A stretch of DNA of 37,682 nucleotides from an uncultured Clostridia bacterium (lineage in GTDB: Bacteria; Bacillota; Clostridia; UBA1381), in assembly GCA_944390955.1 (NCBI GenBank), contig CALXRY010000163.1, forward strand, positions 1 through 37,682. Reading direction: 5' to 3'. Positions 33,234-37,682 of the stretch are shown here, piece by piece (positions within the stretch are counted from its first letter, which is position 1; every line of letters starts with the position of its first letter). The position numbers and the translations under genes were made by a program. Below the pieces are notes generated by a model that was given only the letters and a program-made list of their open reading frames with translations, did not search any database and was not told the origin of the DNA.

Positions 33234-34321
33234 AACTCCTCCATGATCTCATTTACGATTTCCGTCTGACGCTCGTTCATCGGTCTGCCGTTCTGCTCCT
33301 CAAAAAAGCTTCCGAACAGCTCCTCCGGCGTTTTTTCGCGTATATATTCAGCACTCAGCTCACCGGCTCCCGTGATATCCCTGTCGCGCTCAAACTCTAT
33401 CTCAAGCACGTTTTCGTAAACGGTACGCAGCTTTGCCTGAGCGTCCGTTATCTCGTCCTCGTCGGTGAGCGTCACATGCAGAAAATCCGATATGTCCGTG
33501 CCGGAATATGCCTCTGGCGAGAGAAGCTCATCAAGTTTGCCTCGGATCCTCCGCATGTCCCGGAGGGGCTTGAGCGGTATTTTTTCTATTGCCATATCCT
33601 TGTCTGTATCGACGACAAGCACATGCTTTTCCGCGTCCGCCTCGCCAAACGAGTATTTTAATGGCGAACCGCAGTAGATGATATTGCCGTCTCCGACGCG
33701 CTGCGGTATATGGACATGCCCGAGCGCCGCATAATCAAACGCTGAGATATACGACGCGTCTATATTGTCGAGCGTGCCGACATTTACGCTTTCGCCTGAT
33801 TTTGGCATGCCCGCGGTTACAAATTGGTGCATGACAATAACGGACTTCCCGTGTTTTCGGAAGTCCTTAAATATAAGCTCTGCCATTTCGTTATAGTCGC
33901 ACAGCTCCGGACAGTCAAAAAAACGCCGCACCTGCTGCGGACGCACAAACGGCAGCATATAGAAATCAACATCATGTATCCTAACGCACCTAAGGCTGCC
34001 GTCAAACACACTGTATATGTGTATGTTTTTCATGAGCCGCCCGCCGAACGAAAGGCGCTCAGGCGAGTCGTGGTTCCCGCTTATTATCAGGATAGGGATA
34101 TCAAGCTTCGAGAGCCCTGTCAGGAAATCATCGAGCAGTGCGACGGACTCCGCCGACGGCGCTGACTTATCATAAACGTCGCCGGCTATGACAACGGCTT
34201 CTGCGCCGCTGTCCCTTGTTATGCGTATGATCTGGTCAAGGATATATTTCTGGTCCTCAATAAGGCTCACGCCGTTAAGGCGCTTGCCTATATGAAGATC
34301 CGAAAGATGAATGAATTTCAT
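33221..34321 (-). CDS. sbcD: SbcD exonuclease subunit
   Basis: A 366-residue Mre11-like nuclease. Metal-binding motifs are LSDLHIGK (6-13), AGDVYDK (about 46-52), SGNHDSPERL (about 81-90), VMHQF and YAALGHVHIPQ. The C-terminal capping region (about 250-366) binds SbcC. It starts 2 nt after the folD stop and overlaps sbcC, so the three genes are translated from one message. Confidence 0.96.
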   Translation of the reverse strand: MKFIHLSDLHIGKRLNGVSLIEDQKYILDQIIRITRDSGAEAVVIAGDVYDKSAPSAESVALLDDFLTGLSKLDIPILIISGNHDSPERLSFGGRLMKNIHIYSVFDGSLRCVRIHDVDFYMLPFVRPQQVRRFFDCPELCDYNEMAELIFKDFRKHGKSVIVMHQFVTAGMPKSGESVNVGTLDNIDASYISAFDYAALGHVHIPQRVGDGNIIYCGSPLKYSFGEADAEKHVLVVDTDKDMAIEKIPLKPLRDMRRIRGKLDELLSPEAYSGTDISDFLHVTLTDEDEITDAQAKLRTVYENVLEIEFERDRDITGAGELSAEYIREKTPEELFGSFFEEQNGRPMNERQTEIVNEIMEELCGR

Positions 34322-34323
34322 GA

Positions 34324-35178
34324 TTATTTATGCGTCTTGTTGAGCTCTGCCGCCTTAACCGTATTCTTCATCAGCATAGCGATAGTCATCGGTCCTACGC
34401 CTCCGGGAACGGGAGTTATAGCTCCGGCAACTTTTTCCGCGCTCTCAAACTCCACGTCGCCGCAGAGCTTTTTGTTTTCGAGGCGGTTTATGCCGACGTC
34501 TATGACTACCGCGCCTTCCTTTATCATATCGCCCGTGACAAAATTCGGGATGCCTACGGCCACAACGAGTATATCGGCCTTTTTTGTATGCTCCTTAAGG
34601 TCCTTTGTGCGCGAGTGGCATATCGTGACTGTGCCGTTCTGATGGAGCAGCAGCATTGCCTGCGGCTTTCCGACGATGTTGCTTCGTCCCACAACGACAC
34701 ATTCTTTGCCGGAAATTTCTATGCCCGATTCCTTTATCAGCTCCATAACTCCTGCCGGAGTGCACGGAACAAAATCAAAATTGCCGACCATTATCTTGCC
34801 GACGTTTATCGGGTGGAACGCGTCAACGTCCTTTTTTGGATCGATGGCGTTTATTATCGTTGTCTCGTCTATATGCTTTGGCACTGGGAGCTGGACGAGT
34901 ATACCGGATATATCGCTTTTCTTGTTAAGCGTATCGATAAGCGATAAAAGTTCCTCCTGAGTAGTTTCCTCAGGAAGTGCATATTCCTCGGAATATATCC
35001 CGCATTCGGCGCACGCCTTTTTCTTGTTGTTTACGTATACACGGCTGGCAGGGTCGTCACCTACGATCACCACGGCGAGCCCCGGTGTTATCCCGTGTTC
35101 TTTTAGGGCTTCTACCTCGGACTTGAGCTCCTGCTTTATTCTTGCCGAAACTTCCTTTCCCATTAACAGCTTTGCCAT
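34324..35178 (-). CDS. folD: Methylenetetrahydrofolate dehydrogenase/cyclohydrolase FolD
   Basis: A 284-residue bifunctional enzyme that interconverts 5,10-methylene-, 5,10-methenyl- and 10-formyl-tetrahydrofolate. Typical blocks are [22 protein letters not shown] (with the active-site YxxxK), [50 protein letters not shown] and [11 protein letters not shown], then [15 protein letters not shown] at the C-terminus. AGGAGG lies 7 nt before the ATG, so the start is firm even though it lies 122 nt inside the ygiQ reading frame. Confidence 0.97.
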   Translation of the reverse strand: MAKLLMGKEVSARIKQELKSEVEALKEHGITPGLAVVIVGDDPASRVYVNNKKKACAECGIYSEEYALPEETTQEELLSLIDTLNKKSDISGILVQLPVPKHIDETTIINAIDPKKDVDAFHPINVGKIMVGNFDFVPCTPAGVMELIKESGIEISGKECVVVGRSNIVGKPQAMLLLHQNGTVTICHSRTKDLKEHTKKADILVVAVGIPNFVTGDMIKEGAVVIDVGINRLENKKLCGDVEFESAEKVAGAITPVPGGVGPMTIAMLMKNTVKAAELNKTHK

Positions 35179-37009
35179 TTGAATTCCTCCTGTCGTTATA
35201 CTTATTATTTAAAATATCGCCCTTGGGCGGTCTTATCAGACATCTGCTTCCGTAGCCAATGAGATCCGTTCTGCCTGCCGCGATAAGCGCGTCATGCACG
35301 AGCTTATAATTTTCGGGATTGCGGAACTGCAGAAGCGCCCTCTGCATCGCCTTCTCCCGCGGCGTTTTAGGAACGTATACCTTCTTCATCGTGAACGGGT
35401 CGAGCCCGGTATAGAACATACAGGTCGAGATCGTCCCCGGCGTCGGATAAAAATCCTGTACCTGCTGCGGATTTATGTTATGCTCCTTAAGATATACCGC
35501 AAGCTTTACAGCGTCGCGCAGAGTGCTTCCCGGGTGGCTCGACATAAGATACGGAACGAGATATTGCTTTTTGCCTATTTTTTTGTTTATAGCATAGAAC
35601 TTGTCCGCAAACTCGTTAAAGACCTTGTTTTCGGGCTTGCCCATATATTTTAAAACATTGTCGCTCACATGCTCGGGAGCGACCTTGAGCTGCCCGCTCA
35701 CATGATATCTGCACAGCTCGTTAAAGAACGTCTCGTCCTTGTCACGGATAAGATAATCAAAGCGTATTCCGGAGCGGATAAAGACCTTTTTCACTCCGTC
35801 GAGCTTCCTGAGCTTCCGCAGCAGCTCAAGATATTTTTTGTGGCTTATCTCCATGTTCGGGCACGGCTCCGGGAACAAGCACTGCCTGTTCTTGCATGCG
35901 CCGGATACGAGCTGCTTTTTGCAGGCGGGCCCTCTGAAATTTGCCGTAGGTCCGCCGACGTCGTGGATATATCCCTTGAAGTCCTTATCCTTTATCATTT
36001 CCTTTGCTTCGGCTATGAGCGATTCGTCGCTCCTTGACGTAACTATGCGCCCCTGATGGAACGCAAGGGCACAGAAATTGCAGCTGCCGAAGCAGCCCCT
36101 ATTTGCCGCAAGCGAAAATTTTACTTCCTTTAATGCATCTATCCCTCCGTATTTTTCGTACATCGGATGATAGCTTTTCATGTACGGCAGAGCATAGACC
36201 GCGTCAAGCTCATCTGTCATAAGCGGAGGCATCGGCGGGTTCTGTATAAGATACCTGTCGCCGTGCTGCTGAACAAGAGTTTTGCCTGTATACGGGTTTT
36301 GCTCGTAATACTGGACTCTGCATGAGTCCGCATATGCGCGCTTGTCGGAAACGCAGTCCTCATATGACGGCAGCACCTCAAAACTGCCTGATGGAAGATC
36401 GTGGGAAGCATAGCATGTCCCGGGGATATCAGTTATATCTCTTATGCTCTCTCCTGCGTTCAGCCTGTCGGCTATCATCGCTATCTGATTTTCTCCCATG
36501 CCGTACATGAGTAGATCAGCCTTGGAATCGAAAAGTATGGAGCGGCGTATCTTATCGTCCCAGTAATCGTAATGTGCGAACCGCCTCAGGCTCGCCTCAA
36601 CGCCGCCTACCAGTACCGGCAGCCCCCTAAACAGCTGGCGCACTTTTGAGCAGTATACAATAGTCGCCCTATCAGGGCGCTGCCCTGCCTTGTTCCCCGG
36701 TGCATATGCGTCGTCGCTGCGCCGCTTTTTTGCCGCCGTAAAGTGGTTTACCATGCTGTCTATATTTCCTGCTGAAATGAGGACTCCGAGCCTCGGCGTG
36801 CCCATTTTAAGAAAATCCTCGTCCTTTTGCCAGTCAGGCAGGGGAACTATTCCGACTTTGTAGCCGCGGCTCTCGAGCACACGTGAAATTATCGCATGTC
36901 CGAAGCTCGGGTGGTCGACGTATGCGTCGCCGACGATATATAAAAAGTCAAGCCGGTCCCACCCGCGCCTTTTCATATCCTCGGCACATACAGGTAAAAA
37001 ATCATTCAT
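35057..37009 (-). CDS. YgiQ family radical SAM protein
   Basis: A 650-residue protein of the YgiQ (UPF0313) family with unknown reaction. The N-terminal domain has [20 protein letters not shown]; the radical SAM cluster motif is [13 protein letters not shown] (C306, C310, C313), and C-terminal family blocks include [38 protein letters not shown] and [20 protein letters not shown]. The start at 37009 is chosen, as GGAG lies 6 nt before it and it overlaps the ftsK stop by 8 nt; a start further upstream would overlap ftsK by 53 nt. The last 40 residues are a basic, low-complexity tail ([17 protein letters not shown]...) encoded over the start of folD in another frame. Confidence 0.93.
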   Translation of the reverse strand: MNDFLPVCAEDMKRRGWDRLDFLYIVGDAYVDHPSFGHAIISRVLESRGYKVGIVPLPDWQKDEDFLKMGTPRLGVLISAGNIDSMVNHFTAAKKRRSDDAYAPGNKAGQRPDRATIVYCSKVRQLFRGLPVLVGGVEASLRRFAHYDYWDDKIRRSILFDSKADLLMYGMGENQIAMIADRLNAGESIRDITDIPGTCYASHDLPSGSFEVLPSYEDCVSDKRAYADSCRVQYYEQNPYTGKTLVQQHGDRYLIQNPPMPPLMTDELDAVYALPYMKSYHPMYEKYGGIDALKEVKFSLAANRGCFGSCNFCALAFHQGRIVTSRSDESLIAEAKEMIKDKDFKGYIHDVGGPTANFRGPACKKQLVSGACKNRQCLFPEPCPNMEISHKKYLELLRKLRKLDGVKKVFIRSGIRFDYLIRDKDETFFNELCRYHVSGQLKVAPEHVSDNVLKYMGKPENKVFNEFADKFYAINKKIGKKQYLVPYLMSSHPGSTLRDAVKLAVYLKEHNINPQQVQDFYPTPGTISTCMFYTGLDPFTMKKVYVPKTPREKAMQRALLQFRNPENYKLVHDALIAAGRTDLIGYGSRCLIRPPKGDILNNKYNDRRNSNGKAVNGKGSFGKNKAGAQVRGRSPKRTRDNTGARRGDRR

Positions 37010-37682
37010 CATACTCTCCGCTTCCTCCAGACGATACAGCGGCCAAATCTGCATGACCTATCAGCACATCACGAGGTTTTGAACCGTTTGCCGGCGATAC
37101 TATCCCGCGGGCCTCCATCTGATCGACTATTCTTCCGGCTCTTGCATAGCCTACTCCTAGACGCCGCTGTATCATTGACGTCGATATCTTGCCGAGCTCC
37201 ACGGCAAGCTCTATTGCGTCCGGGAGCAATGCGTCGCCCTCTTCCTCGGTATCGGGCGTAACGCCGTTTTCTCCTGTCGAGCAGCGCTCGATATGCTCCT
37301 CGAGTTCCTCACTGTAATGGTTCTCATCCGAGTTTTCCTTTATAAATTCAAGTATTCTTTCTATTTCATGATCGGAAACGAACGCCCCCTGAACACGCGT
37401 CGTTTCTCTTGCGCCCATCGGCGAATAGAGCATGTCACCCATACCGAGCAGCTTTTCCGCTCCGCCCTTGTCGAGTATCGTTCGGCTGTCCACCTGCGAC
37501 GATACAGCAAACGCTATACGCGACGGGATATTCGCCTTGATAAGACCTGTTATAACATCGACCGACGGACGCTGCGTTGCGATTATGAGGTGTATCCCCG
37601 CCGCTCTTGCAAGCTGAGCAAGACGGCAGACATAGTCCTCTACCTCCTTGGCGGCGACCATCATCAGGTCGGCAAGCTCGTC
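37002..37682 (-). CDS. ftsK: DNA translocase FtsK/SpoIIIE, C-terminal part (cut by window edge)
   Basis: The last 227 codons of an FtsK/SpoIIIE family DNA translocase that pumps chromosomal DNA through the division septum. Visible are the Walker B end ([18 protein letters not shown]), the RecA-like core ([41 protein letters not shown]) and the C-terminal gamma winged-helix domain ([38 protein letters not shown]) that reads KOPS/SRS polarity sites. The N-terminal membrane domain and Walker A lie beyond position 37682. The stop overlaps the start of ygiQ. Confidence 0.96.
   Translation of the reverse strand, partial: DELADLMMVAAKEVEDYVCRLAQLARAAGIHLIIATQRPSVDVITGLIKANIPSRIAFAVSSQVDSRTILDKGGAEKLLGMGDMLYSPMGARETTRVQGAFVSDHEIERILEFIKENSDENHYSEELEEHIERCSTGENGVTPDTEEEGDALLPDAIELAVELGKISTSMIQRRLGVGYARAGRIVDQMEARGIVSPANGSKPRDVLIGHADLAAVSSGGSGEYDE

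Overview
The window looks like chromosome of an anaerobic, low-to-medium GC gut-type Clostridia member (Oscillospiraceae/Ruminococcaceae-like). This is inferred from the gene content: a fermentative AdhE, a flavodiiron-like protein, FeoAAB with a FeoB-associated Cys-rich peptide, an ECF sigma/anti-sigma pair, a 372-residue primary sigma factor with a dnaG-rpoD operon, Shine-Dalgarno sites of the AAGGAGG type and consensus TTGACA-17-TATAAT promoters. No phage genes, complete insertion sequences, CRISPR arrays, rRNAs or tRNAs were seen.

Layout. 1-2010 (minus): a DUF1292 protein, then an ECF sigma factor with its membrane anti-sigma factor. 2184-3314 (plus): the tRNA-modifying TmcAL. 3307-9518 (minus): one compact operon, dnaG-rpoD-prmA-(degenerate flavodiiron)-(metallophosphoesterase)-yfcE. 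9760-16479 (plus): a carbohydrate locus with its own strong promoter, made of a DUF5107/TPR protein, a GH2 hydrolase and a small membrane protein. 16476-18922 (minus): dihydrofolate reductase, a palindromic repeat element and an Ig-like/glucosaminidase cell-wall hydrolase. 19125-21707 (minus): adhE behind a consensus promoter with Rex-like boxes. 22168-29197 (minus): a metal island. 29958-30167 (plus): an isolated small gene. 30374-37682 (minus): ftsK (partial)-ygiQ-folD-sbcD-sbcC followed by a decayed ORF.

The most interesting region is the metal island. It has two transcription units: feoA-feoA-feoB-(Cys-rich peptide), and (HMA protein)-(ZIP transporter)-(DUF6110-like small protein)-(P1B-type ATPase). 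The ATPase lacks an N-terminal CxxC metal-binding domain, has an Arg-rich N-terminus and carries Ser-Cys-Ala in place of the CPx membrane motif. Together with the overlapping small protein this resembles the fezA/fezB core of ferrosome (iron-storage organelle) clusters known from Desulfovibrio magneticus and Clostridioides difficile. Both units have the same palindrome, GTTAG-N6-CTAAC, at a SigA-type promoter; in front of feoA it is expanded into an array of alternating half-sites. This suggests one regulator coordinating Fe(II) uptake with iron sequestration. FeoB also has an unusual external acidic insertion with no Lys or Arg.

Other notable points: a flavodiiron-family protein that has lost most diiron ligands, two related hairpin-rich intergenic elements (one with 17-bp terminal inverted repeats that reach into a stop codon), and a 122-bp same-strand overlap between ygiQ and folD.
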